DNA from: Spirochaetota bacterium
GTDB lineage: Bacteria > Spirochaetota > Spirochaetia > DTKZ01
Direction: 5' to 3'
Length of the DNA stretch: 19,196 nt
NCBI GenBank assembly: GCA_029562045.1
Contig: JAKQWJ010000185.1
Location: 1-19,196, forward strand
Shown in pieces: positions 6,318-16,341 of this stretch (positions are counted from its first letter, which is position 1; the number at the start of each line of letters is the position of its first letter). The notes under the pieces were generated by a model. It did no database searches, was not told the origin of the DNA, and worked only from the letters and a program-made list of their open reading frames with translations. The translations under genes were made by a program, and so were the position numbers.

Positions 6318-7880
6318 ATGACGGGCAATTCGGTCCTGCTGGACTCGGAAAAGGATTTCATCCACCTCCGAAGACGGTTTGAGAGGATCTTCCGGTTCTT
6401 CGCCGTTTTCTGGACCATCGTGATCGCCGGGATATTCCTCTGGGAAGAACGGGAATCCCGGGCGGCGGGCATGGCCATCGCCACGGAGTCTCTCCGCAAC
6501 AGTTTCTTCAAAGACATAGCATACCGGAACTGGGCCACCATCCACGGCGGGGTGTATGTGCCCGTAACGCCCGAGACGCTTCCCAACCCTTACCTGATGG
6601 ACCACCCGGAGCGGGACATCACGACCCCCTCGGGAAAGCGGCTCACCCTGATGAACCCCGCCTACATGACCCGGCAGGTGCACGAACTGTCCCGGGACCT
6701 TTACGGCCTGGAGGGTCATATCACCAGTCTTCGGCCCATACGCCCGGAGAACAGGGCGGATCCCTGGGAAACCGGGGCCCTGCTTTCCTTCGAGGAGGGG
6801 GTGGAGGAGAAACTGTCCATTACCCCGATGAACGGCCGCCCCCACCTGCGCCTGATGAGACCTTTCCGGGTGGATGAGGGGTGCCTGAGCTGCCATGCCC
6901 GGCAGGGGTACAGGGTCGGGGATATCCGGGGGGGAATCAGCGTATCCGTCCCCTGGGACCCCGTCAGGAAGACTCTTCTCGCGCATGCGTTTTTTTCCGC
7001 GGCGGGGTTCGGCGGGATCTGGCTCCTCGGGATGGCGGGAATCCTCTGGGCCCGGCGGGCTGTCCAGTATAGCCTGGAGGAGAGGCGACGGGCGGTGCAG
7101 GAGAGGGAGGACATGCAGCAGCAGGTCCTGCACGCCCGGAAGTTCGAGAGCCTCGGTCTGGTCACCTCCGGGGTGGCGCATTCTTTCAGCAACGACCTGC
7201 AGGCCATCCTGGGGTACACGGAGCTTCTGGGGATGGATATCCCCCGGGGGACCGACACCCGCCTCCTGCTGGACCGGACCGTCGAGGTGGCAAAAAAAGC
7301 GGGGAAACTGATCGAGCAGCTGCTGGCCTACAGCGGACAGAGGATCTTCCGGTTCCGGCCCGTCGATGTCAACGCGGTGCTGGGGGACATGGCCCGGGAG
7401 ATCGGCGCCGCCCCATCCCATGGGAAAGTGGTGCGTTTCAGATACCAGAGGGATCTGCCCCTCATTTCGGGAGACCCGGCCCAGCTGCGGCGTCTGACGG
7501 CCAACCTGGTGGCCAACGCCGAGGAGTCCCTCCCTGAACGGGGCGGGGAGATCCGGGTGGCCGTGGGCGAGATGATCTGCTCCGCGGATTATCTGGAAGG
7601 AAACCGGCTGAATAACCGGCTTCAGCCGGGCCGCTACGTTTTCATCGATGTCATCGACTCCGGGGCCGGCATGGACGAGGAAACCCGGAGCAGGCTTTTC
7701 GAGCCGTTTTTCACCACCAAAGATCTGGGCCGCGGCATGGGGATGTCCGAAGTCATGGGCATCGTGGAGGGCCACGGGGGAGGAATTTTCGTGACCAGCC
7801 GGGTGGGCAGGGGGACGACGGTCCGGACGCTTCTTCCCGTCGTCGCGCCGTCCGCGTCCGACTCCAGCCCTCAGGGGTAG
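6318..7880 (+). CDS. Membrane sensor histidine kinase with DUF3365 (Tll0287-like) haem-binding sensor domain
   Basis: This 520-residue sensor kinase has one membrane helix near residues 25-42 and a second near 222-246. They enclose an extracytoplasmic DUF3365-type domain with RNWATIHGGVYVPVTPET, NPAYMTRQVHEL and GCLSCHARQGY. The CLSCH (189-193) is a c-type haem motif, so the sensor probably binds haem and could respond to redox state or a gas. The cytoplasmic part has a short coiled region, an H-box VAHSFSNDLQAILGY (His 288), an N-box NLVANAEES, a G1 box DSGAGMDE, an F-box FEPFFTTKD and GRGMGM. Ser follows the phospho-acceptor His, where Asp or Glu is normal. No response regulator gene is adjacent. 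ATG 6318 is preferred to ATG 6309 because AGGAA (6304-6308) is 9 nt from the former and touches the latter. Confidence 0.9.
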   Translation: MTGNSVLLDSEKDFIHLRRRFERIFRFFAVFWTIVIAGIFLWEERESRAAGMAIATESLRNSFFKDIAYRNWATIHGGVYVPVTPETLPNPYLMDHPERDITTPSGKRLTLMNPAYMTRQVHELSRDLYGLEGHITSLRPIRPENRADPWETGALLSFEEGVEEKLSITPMNGRPHLRLMRPFRVDEGCLSCHARQGYRVGDIRGGISVSVPWDPVRKTLLAHAFFSAAGFGGIWLLGMAGILWARRAVQYSLEERRRAVQEREDMQQQVLHARKFESLGLVTSGVAHSFSNDLQAILGYTELLGMDIPRGTDTRLLLDRTVEVAKKAGKLIEQLLAYSGQRIFRFRPVDVNAVLGDMAREIGAAPSHGKVVRFRYQRDLPLISGDPAQLRRLTANLVANAEESLPERGGEIRVAVGEMICSADYLEGNRLNNRLQPGRYVFIDVIDSGAGMDEETRSRLFEPFFTTKDLGRGMGMSEVMGIVEGHGGGIFVTSRVGRGTTVRTLLPVVAPSASDSSPQG

Positions 7881-7912
7881 CGGTGAGGCGGGGACGGGCA
7901 CCGCCATCCGGG

Positions 7913-9763
<1,851 letters not shown>

Positions 9764-9820
9764 GGAAAGACCTTAGCCCATGGGCGGAAAAAAGGGTAGG
9801 GGATCAGGCTGCGGAAAAGT

Positions 9821-9849
9821 TTGAGTTCCGGGGAAAACTCGGTTATGAT
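9821..9849 (+). promoter_or_regulatory. Promoter candidate for the five-gene Gfo/Idh-to-HerA operon
   Basis: TTGAGT (9821-9826, four of six) and TATGAT (9844-9849, five of six) are separated by 17 nt. A start near 9856 would leave a 73-nt leader before the AAGGAGG site (9913-9919). The rest of the 165-nt recQ/oxidoreductase gap shows nothing else clear. I see no good minus-strand promoter for recQ in it. Confidence 0.5.
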
Positions 9850-9928
9850 TATCTGAATCTGCGGATTACAAGCTTAATGCGCCGCGGCCGAAAAAGAAGG
9901 CCGAAAGCGGTAAAGGAGGCGGGCAGCG

Positions 9929-10954
9929 ATGAAGAGCCCCGTAAAAACCTGCCTGATGGGACTGGGGCGGGTGGCCCGGAGCCATCTGGAGGGGATGAGG
10001 GAAATCCCCGAAGAGATGGAAATTGCCGCCCTGGTCTCCCGGGATCGGGACAAGGCGGAAAACTTTTCCCGGGAGTACCAGGTGCCCCGGATATATGCCT
10101 CTTTAGAAGAAGCCCTGAAAGACGGGGACATCGAGGCGGTGGATATCTGCCTGCCCAACCATCTCCACGCCGATGCGGCAATCCTCTGTGCTCACGCGGG
10201 GAAACATATCCTGGTGGAGAAACCCATGGCCAATACGGTGGCGGACTGCGAGAGGATGATCGCCGCCGCCGATAAGGCCGGGGTGGTTCTTATGTCCGGT
10301 CAGAGCAGGCGCTATTACGACGCCGTTCTCCGGTCCCGGCAGCTTCTGGAGGAGGGAAAGATCGGCAGCCTGGTAAGCATTACGGGCCTTCTCTTCGCCT
10401 ATCTGGAACATCCCCCCACCGACTGGTGGCGCAGCGGCGAAAAAACAGGCGGCCTCATGATCCCCCTCTGGGGGAACCACATTCTGGACTATATCCTCTG
10501 GATGTTCGGCGAGAGGCCCGAAAGGGTGTACTGCGAGGCCTTCCGGAACAACCCCAACTGGGAAGGGGAGGACGAGGTCGCCATCCTGCTGGGCTTCTCC
10601 CGGGGGCGGCATGCCGCCGTCAGGATGTCCTGGAACACCCGCCTTCGGGAACAGGGGGAGTGGGACGGGAAGGGGAAGATGCTCTCCTCGGCGGACATCG
10701 TTTACGAGAGGTACATCCAGGGAAGCTCCGGGACCCTCCATCTGGGGGACGAGACGGAGCTGAAGCTGAACGGCCGGGTCCTGCTGGAAGGTCCCCAGAA
10801 GCCGGGGAACTTCGCCCTCCAGTTCCGGGAGTTCGCCTCTTCCATCCGGGAGGGACGGGAACCCCTGACCTCGGGACGGCGGACCCTGGACATCATCCGG
10901 GTTCAGGAGGCGGCGCTGGAGAGCGCCCGGCGGCACGACGTCGTGCGTTTGTAA
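9929..10954 (+). CDS. Gfo/Idh/MocA-family NAD(P)-dependent oxidoreductase
   Basis: This cytoplasmic dehydrogenase is probably for a sugar, inositol or sugar-acid derivative. The 341-residue product has the N-terminal Rossmann fold with GLGRVARSHLEGM (Gly 11, Gly 13, Ala 16), then DICLPNHLH and the diagnostic EKPMANT (Glu 97, Lys 98, Pro 99). The C-terminal half has GGLMIPLWGNHILDYILWMFG, matching the family's G-x-H-x-x-D substrate-side motif (His 184, Asp 187). AAGGAGG lies 9 nt before the ATG. The isomerase-like gene follows after 13 nt, a pairing typical of carbohydrate catabolic clusters. The exact substrate cannot be assigned. Confidence 0.93.
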   Translation: MKSPVKTCLMGLGRVARSHLEGMREIPEEMEIAALVSRDRDKAENFSREYQVPRIYASLEEALKDGDIEAVDICLPNHLHADAAILCAHAGKHILVEKPMANTVADCERMIAAADKAGVVLMSGQSRRYYDAVLRSRQLLEEGKIGSLVSITGLLFAYLEHPPTDWWRSGEKTGGLMIPLWGNHILDYILWMFGERPERVYCEAFRNNPNWEGEDEVAILLGFSRGRHAAVRMSWNTRLREQGEWDGKGKMLSSADIVYERYIQGSSGTLHLGDETELKLNGRVLLEGPQKPGNFALQFREFASSIREGREPLTSGRRTLDIIRVQEAALESARRHDVVRL

Positions 10955-10967
10955 AAAGGAGGAGACG

Positions 10968-11879
10968 ATGTTCGAACTGGGGCTTTCCGGTCAGATGTTC
11001 GACGGCGGCACCATCCGGGACCACCTGTCCGCCGCCCGGGACTTCGGCTACTCCTGCGTGGAGGTCCGGAGCACCCACGTTAAACCCGACACGCCCCGGG
11101 AGGAGCTGGAAGAGATCAGAAAGATGCTGGACGGGGAGGGGCTCTACGCCAGCGCCCTGTCCTGCTTTGTGGGGAATTACGGCCTTTTCCCCGAATCGGA
11201 GTGCCCCCGGGCCCTGGAGACATACAAGGCATATGCCGATCTGGCGGCCTTTCTGGGGGCCGGGATGGTGCGGATGTGGCCGGCCTGGCAGGAATCCTCC
11301 ACCGCCCCCCCGGAGGTCTGGGACAGGGCGGCCCGGTGGATCGGGAAATCCGCCGAATACGCCCGGGAGCTGAACCAGAAAATAGTCATCGAGATGCATC
11401 ACGGCACCCTCTGCGACACCGCCGAGTCCAGCATGCGCCTCCTCGCGATGGTGGGACAGGACAATGTGGGCCTCACCCTGGATCCGGTGAACCTCTACCA
11501 GGTTCCCGCTAACTACGGCGCCCAGGCCATCAGGACCCTGGGGGACCGCCTCTTCAATGTGCACATCAAGGACATCGTCCGGCTGGAGGCCGGCGACTAC
11601 CCCTACAGCTTCGCCTACTCCTACTACGCCCGGCACATCGGCCGCTTCACTCCGGTGGTCCCCCCCGAGCCGGCAGAGGAGCGTTTCTACTGCCACAGGA
11701 GGATCGGCTGCGGCGGCGTGGACTGGGCCCATGTGCTGAGGAGCCTCCGGGACAGCGGCTACCGGGGGCGTCTCATCGTGGAGAGCGTCTCCGAAACCAA
11801 CCGCCACATGCCCTCGGGCCGGGACCTGGCCCAGGCCTGCTCGCGGGATGTGCAGGCTTTGTTTGAGGTTCTCAGGTAA
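10968..11879 (+). CDS. Sugar phosphate isomerase/epimerase family protein (xylose isomerase-like TIM barrel)
   Basis: This is a 303-residue AP-endonuclease-2/xylose-isomerase-like TIM barrel, probably a metal-dependent isomerase, epimerase or dehydratase acting on a sugar or keto-sugar made or used by the preceding oxidoreductase. Candidate metal ligands sit at barrel strand ends in the usual order: Glu 142 (VIEMHHG), Asp 172 (LTLDPVN), His 199 (NVHIKD) and Glu 272 (LIVESVSE). AAAGGAGGA ends 4 nt before the ATG. It lies 13 nt after the Gfo/Idh gene and 18 nt before the DNA methyltransferase gene, so all are probably on one transcript. The specific reaction is not readable from sequence. Confidence 0.9.
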   Translation: MFELGLSGQMFDGGTIRDHLSAARDFGYSCVEVRSTHVKPDTPREELEEIRKMLDGEGLYASALSCFVGNYGLFPESECPRALETYKAYADLAAFLGAGMVRMWPAWQESSTAPPEVWDRAARWIGKSAEYARELNQKIVIEMHHGTLCDTAESSMRLLAMVGQDNVGLTLDPVNLYQVPANYGAQAIRTLGDRLFNVHIKDIVRLEAGDYPYSFAYSYYARHIGRFTPVVPPEPAEERFYCHRRIGCGGVDWAHVLRSLRDSGYRGRLIVESVSETNRHMPSGRDLAQACSRDVQALFEVLR

Positions 11880-11897
11880 GGGCCGGGTGAAAGGTCC

Positions 11898-12992
11898 ATG
11901 ACGCCCCCGGAACATCGGCTCAACGCCATTGCTCCCTATTTCACCATGTATCCCCTGTCTTTTCCACTGAATGAGCTTTCCCAGGCGCGCCCGGGGGAAT
12001 GGGTCCTGGATCCTTTTTGCGGGAGGGGAACGACCAATTTTGCCGCCCGTCTTCTGGGGCTCCCTTCGGCGGGGATCGACAGCAATCCCGTGGCCGCGGC
12101 GGTCGCCCGGTCCAAGATTGTGAGGGCCGACGCCGACGGGGTCATCCGCCGCTGCAAAGAGCTTCTCGCGTCGGTGCGTGCACCCAGGGAGGTTCCGGAA
12201 GGGGAGTTCTGGGAGCTGGCCTACCATCGGGAGACTCTCCTCGACATCTGCAGGCTCCGGGAGTCCCTGATGTCGGGCATTGATGAGCCTGAGGACATCA
12301 TGTTGAAGGCCCTCGTTCTGGGGATTCTTCATGGGCCCCGGCACAAGGGAGGACCGGGGTACCTCTCCAACCAGATGCCTCGGACCTACGCCACCAAGCC
12401 CGGCGGGGCTGTGGCCTTCTGGAGAAAACGGGGACTCCGGCCTGAACGGATAAATCTGCCAAAACTGGTGGAACGCCGGGCCAGATACACCCTGGCGGCG
12501 GTCCCGGAAACCGCGGGGGGAGAGATACTTCAGAAGGACAGTCGGGAGAAAAGCTCCTTTCCCCGGGTTCCCGGCGGCTACCGGCGGGTCGTTACCTCCC
12601 CTCCCTATTGGGGAATGCGGAGCTACATCCCCGATCAGTGGCTGCGCAACTGGTTTCTCGGCGCCGACCATGAGGTCTGTTACTCCCAGAAGGGACAGCT
12701 GCGCCATGGGGGGCTGGGAAACTTCATCGAGGATCTGGCCCGGGTCTGGGAAAACTGCGCCGCCGTTGCCGCGCCCGAGGCCCGGATGCATATCCGTTTC
12801 GGGGCTCTGCCCAGTGTTCCTCAATCTCCCGAAGAGATCCTCCGATCATCTATAGAGATGTCCCGCCGATGGCGTGTCGCGGGGATAAGGGCATCGGGAA
12901 TTCCGAAAAAACAGCGGCGTCAGTCAAACCAGTTCGTCAAAAAAATGGGAAAAGCCATCGAAGAAATCGATATGGAAGCCGTGTTGAGTTAA
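11898..12992 (+). CDS. DNA base methyltransferase (N4-cytosine or N6-adenine type, SPPY motif)
   Basis: This 364-residue protein should transfer a methyl group from S-adenosylmethionine to an exocyclic amino group in DNA. It carries the AdoMet-binding motif I VLDPFCGRGTT (36-46), followed by GIDSNPVA, and the catalytic motif IV TSPPYWGMRSY (233-243). TSPPY is more typical of N4-cytosine enzymes but does not exclude N6-adenine. The order motif I then IV, with about 185 residues between, suggests the target-recognition part lies in the middle (about 95-225, including SNQMPRTYATKPGG). A basic tail, IPKKQRRQSN, lies near the C-terminus. The AAAGG before the ATG is only 3 nt away, so initiation may be weak or coupled to the upstream gene. 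The nurA start follows one base after its stop. The target sequence is unknown. Confidence 0.85.
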   Translation: MTPPEHRLNAIAPYFTMYPLSFPLNELSQARPGEWVLDPFCGRGTTNFAARLLGLPSAGIDSNPVAAAVARSKIVRADADGVIRRCKELLASVRAPREVPEGEFWELAYHRETLLDICRLRESLMSGIDEPEDIMLKALVLGILHGPRHKGGPGYLSNQMPRTYATKPGGAVAFWRKRGLRPERINLPKLVERRARYTLAAVPETAGGEILQKDSREKSSFPRVPGGYRRVVTSPPYWGMRSYIPDQWLRNWFLGADHEVCYSQKGQLRHGGLGNFIEDLARVWENCAAVAAPEARMHIRFGALPSVPQSPEEILRSSIEMSRRWRVAGIRASGIPKKQRRQSNQFVKKMGKAIEEIDMEAVLS

Positions 12993-12993
12993 A

Positions 12994-14154
12994 ATGTTTG
13001 ACGCCGAAGAATATGAAAAACTGAAGGAAATGATCCACTCCTGCACCCAGTCGGACAGGCATGTCCTGGATCAGCTTTGCCGGGAAATCCGTCCCCTCCG
13101 GGCAGAGGTGGGCACCATCAAAGGCCGGAGCGCCACGGCGGTTTCTCTGGTGGCCAGTGACGGGGGCAATCAGGGCCTGTCCTTCGACCCTTTTTTTGTC
13201 CAGCTGGTCCGGGTGGTCGATTCCTATGGCAAAAACATGTTTCTCGACGCGGTCACTCCCACCTCGAGCATCGATTATCTGGAAAGAGCCCAGTTCAACG
13301 GGGACGGAAGTCCCCGTTCCCCGGTGGGCAGGCTGATGCGGGACCTGGGGATACGGGGCACCTCACTGAATGCCATTAGTCCCATGATCCCCTCCTCCCG
13401 CTTCGCCCGGGAGAACCCCGACAAGATGTCCCCGTCCTGGGTCCAGGTTTATCGCGACCTCTGCGAATGGGCGGTCCTGTACGAACGCATCTGTCACGGG
13501 AGCTTCGCCACCGACACCCTCATCGTTCGGGACGGCCTTCTGCGGAGCAAGATATTTCAGCAGGATTACTTCATTAAAATGATGGACCTAGTGGAGGCGG
13601 GTATCCAGCGGCTTTACCGGGAGGATCGCCGGAAGATTTTTCTCGTGGGCATCGCTAAACGGAGCAAGGACCTGGAGAGGTACAATCTGGCCCTTCAGAT
13701 TGAGGAGATCTTTCCCGCCGGTGATTCGGTTTTTGTCCGCATCCCCCGGGAACTGGAGGCGAAGGCTTATACATGGCCGGAGTACGCCCGGGGGGCGGAA
13801 GAGGAAAGGGAGGGAGAGAAGGCGAAGTTTGTCATGGGGATCATGCATTTCGTCCGTTTCGGCTCCCGGAACGGAGACCCCATATGGACCGTGGACATGC
13901 TCCCGTCACAGATGGAGAGGAGGGCGGAGGTCTTCGGATATCTTCTGTCCGACGCGGTGGAGGGTTTTCCCGTTCCCTTCTACCCCCGCTGTCTGCAGAA
14001 GGCCCACGAGTTTGCCCGTATTGCGGACTTTGATCTGAAGATACTGCAGGATCAGGTGACCCAGGCTGTGCGGGAACTTCTTCCTCTGGAGAAGAGAGCC
14101 ATAATTGACGGCCTCATTCTCCAGTCTGATATGGGTGGAGGGAGGTATTCATGA
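12994..14154 (+). CDS. nurA: NurA-domain nuclease
   Basis: NurA is a nuclease, known in archaea and some bacteria, that works inside a HerA hexamer to resect or degrade DNA. The 386-residue product shows the expected acidic sites: SDGG (Asp 56), VRDGLL (Asp 180), then GIAKRS (Lys 222) and a late KAHEFAR (His 338), matching the NurA order D-G, D-G, K, H. No membrane segment or signal is visible. It starts one base after the methyltransferase stop and ends in ATGA, sharing 4 nt with the HerA start, so the three proteins are probably made together. I call it from motifs and context; overall identity to characterised NurA is probably low. Its strand preference and metal are unknown. Confidence 0.85.
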   Translation: MFDAEEYEKLKEMIHSCTQSDRHVLDQLCREIRPLRAEVGTIKGRSATAVSLVASDGGNQGLSFDPFFVQLVRVVDSYGKNMFLDAVTPTSSIDYLERAQFNGDGSPRSPVGRLMRDLGIRGTSLNAISPMIPSSRFARENPDKMSPSWVQVYRDLCEWAVLYERICHGSFATDTLIVRDGLLRSKIFQQDYFIKMMDLVEAGIQRLYREDRRKIFLVGIAKRSKDLERYNLALQIEEIFPAGDSVFVRIPRELEAKAYTWPEYARGAEEEREGEKAKFVMGIMHFVRFGSRNGDPIWTVDMLPSQMERRAEVFGYLLSDAVEGFPVPFYPRCLQKAHEFARIADFDLKILQDQVTQAVRELLPLEKRAIIDGLILQSDMGGGRYS

Positions 14155-16298
14155 AACTGTTTCCCCGGGACAAGGTGGTGGGGATTTTCAAAGGCTTCAG
14201 CCAGGGGGGCATGGAGTTCCACGCCGATGTCATCGTTCCGTACCGGAACGAGTATCAGAGTGTCCCCATGCACGGCATGTTTCTGCTAGTACAGCTGGAA
14301 AACGAGAACGAAGGGGTTCTGGGCAGGATCACCGCCATCGAGGCCCAGGGCCGTCTGTCCTCCGGCGGCGGCGAGGATTACGGTATTCGGGCAATCTCCG
14401 AAGAAAGGTCCATCCCGGAAGATCTGCGGGAGCAGTACCTGAAATACCGTCTGAACATCCGGGTGCTGGGAATCCTCAGGACAAACCGGGACCAGCTGGT
14501 TTTCGCCGCCTCTCACCGCAGACTTCCCCATGTGGGGAGCAAGGTGGCCTTTCTCTCCGACGAGCTGCTGCAGGAGGTCTGCGGGCACAACGAGAAGGAA
14601 GGGGCGGAACTGGGCTATCTCGCTCTGGGGGAGTTCATCTTCTCGGGAAACGAGGATCAAAGTTCGACCCAGGCCTGGATGCGTCCCATGAAGCCCCGGG
14701 TGGTGCCGAAGTTCGATGTGCGCAGCCTGGTGGCCCGACGGTCCTTCGTTTTCGCCCGGGCGGGCTTCGGCAAATCCAATCTTATTAAACTTCTTTTCAG
14801 CGACCTCTACGAAACAGATCCCACGGTGAAGAAACGGCGGGGAAACGCGCCGGTGGGCACCATTATCTTCGATCCCGAGGGGGAATATTTCTGGCCCGAC
14901 GACAAGAACCGGCCCGGTCTCTGCGATGTTCCCCATCTGCGGGACAAGGTGGTGGTGTTCACCAAAAAGGAAGGACCCAGCGGTTTTTACAATTCCTTCG
15001 TCGTTGGAGACATTCGGCTGGATATCCGGCGCCTGCGGCCGGCGGATGTTTTATCCATAGCATTGTCGCCGGAAAAGCAGGACCAGCAGAATGTACGCAA
15101 ACTGAAGGGACTGAGCGACAATGCCTGGGCCCGGCTGGTGGACGAGATCTATCGAAACAAGAACGCCGCCGACGAGAAGCTTATTCAGGAGCTTCTGAGC
15201 CTGCGGGACAATCAGGAGGCAGAGCTGGTGGCGGCCCGGGCGAACATGACCACCGTGGTCACCATGCTCCATGATCCGGGAAGTCAGATGCTGGACATGC
15301 TCTTCCGGGCCCTGTCGGACGGGAAGATCTGCATCGTCGATGTGTCTCAGCTCCGGGGTGCGCCGGCTCTTGTTCTATCCGGACTCATCCTCAAAAAGAT
15401 CTTCGACCACAATCAGGACGAGTTTACAAAGGCGGACCCGAAAACCATTCCTACCATTGCGGTGCTGGAAGAGGCACAGTCGGTTCTGGGCGGCGATGAC
15501 ACTGGAGGGGAGGGCCCCTACATCTCCTGGGTCAAGGAGGGCCGGAAATACGACCTGGGGGCGGTATTGATAACCCAGCAGCCTGGGAGTATCAGCGGAG
15601 AGCTCCTGAGTCAGGGGGACAACTGGTTCATCTTTCATCTCCTGTCCTCTTTCGACCTGCAGTCGGTGAAGAGGGCCAATGCTCATTTCAGTGACGACCT
15701 TCTTTCCAGTCTTCTAAACGAACCCATCCCGGGACATGCCGTTTTCTGGAGCAGCGTCTCGGGAAGGACTTATCCTCTGCCACTTCGGATTTTTTCATTC
15801 GAAGAACAGTTCCGACCCCTGGATTCGGATTTCAGCGGCAGGCCGGTCAGGTGCTACGCGGGAGATTTGAAAAAGAAGTTTTCCGCAGCCCTGGAAGAGA
15901 GCGCCGCCCTCTCCAGGGGCGAGGCACAAGCCGATGAGGAATATTCCCGAACCGCGGGTTCAGAGGAGGAACCCACGGAAGAATCCGGCGTGGACGCCTT
16001 GAATATTCACCTCGTCAAGGTGATTTCCAGCCTGAAGCAGGACCAGAAGTTTCAGAAAGATATGCGGGACAGAGGGCTTCCCTGGCGGGGAGTTATGGAA
16101 AAGATTAAAGGCTTCCTGCCCGAGATAATGCATGACCGCGACAATGTGGCGCACCACAATATGAAGTTAATCTTGAACAGGGTTTTTGGAGACCGAAACT
16201 GGGATACCGAAAAACGGCCCAGCAAATCCATTACGGGCGGGACCACCACCTGGGTGGTTCTGAAAGGAAGCACCCCGCCTCCTCCGGGGGAATCATGA
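14151..16298 (+). CDS. herA: HerA-type hexameric DNA translocase ATPase with C-terminal extension
   Basis: HerA is an FtsK-like ring ATPase that pumps DNA and drives NurA. The 715-residue product has an N-terminal HAS-barrel-like region (about 1-165), a Walker A FARAGFGKSN (201-210, Ala for the first Gly), the HerA-type DPEGEYFW (241-248), a Walker B IAVLEEAQSV (436-445), and ITQQPGSIS where an ITQRP-type arginine is common. It continues with GDNWFIFHLLS and NEPIPGH. Past residue 580 comes an acidic, Glu/Ser-rich linker and a basic C-terminal domain (about 615-705) that I do not recognise. The ATG overlaps the nurA stop and has GGAGGGAGGT upstream. Shorter archaeal HerA proteins (about 500 residues) lack this extension. 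Confidence 0.88.
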   Translation: MKLFPRDKVVGIFKGFSQGGMEFHADVIVPYRNEYQSVPMHGMFLLVQLENENEGVLGRITAIEAQGRLSSGGGEDYGIRAISEERSIPEDLREQYLKYRLNIRVLGILRTNRDQLVFAASHRRLPHVGSKVAFLSDELLQEVCGHNEKEGAELGYLALGEFIFSGNEDQSSTQAWMRPMKPRVVPKFDVRSLVARRSFVFARAGFGKSNLIKLLFSDLYETDPTVKKRRGNAPVGTIIFDPEGEYFWPDDKNRPGLCDVPHLRDKVVVFTKKEGPSGFYNSFVVGDIRLDIRRLRPADVLSIALSPEKQDQQNVRKLKGLSDNAWARLVDEIYRNKNAADEKLIQELLSLRDNQEAELVAARANMTTVVTMLHDPGSQMLDMLFRALSDGKICIVDVSQLRGAPALVLSGLILKKIFDHNQDEFTKADPKTIPTIAVLEEAQSVLGGDDTGGEGPYISWVKEGRKYDLGAVLITQQPGSISGELLSQGDNWFIFHLLSSFDLQSVKRANAHFSDDLLSSLLNEPIPGHAVFWSSVSGRTYPLPLRIFSFEEQFRPLDSDFSGRPVRCYAGDLKKKFSAALEESAALSRGEAQADEEYSRTAGSEEEPTEESGVDALNIHLVKVISSLKQDQKFQKDMRDRGLPWRGVMEKIKGFLPEIMHDRDNVAHHNMKLILNRVFGDRNWDTEKRPSKSITGGTTTWVVLKGSTPPPPGES

Positions 16299-16341
16299 TC
16301 TGCTTACGGGGAAAGCGTCCGGCCGGGAGGATCAGGAAAGG

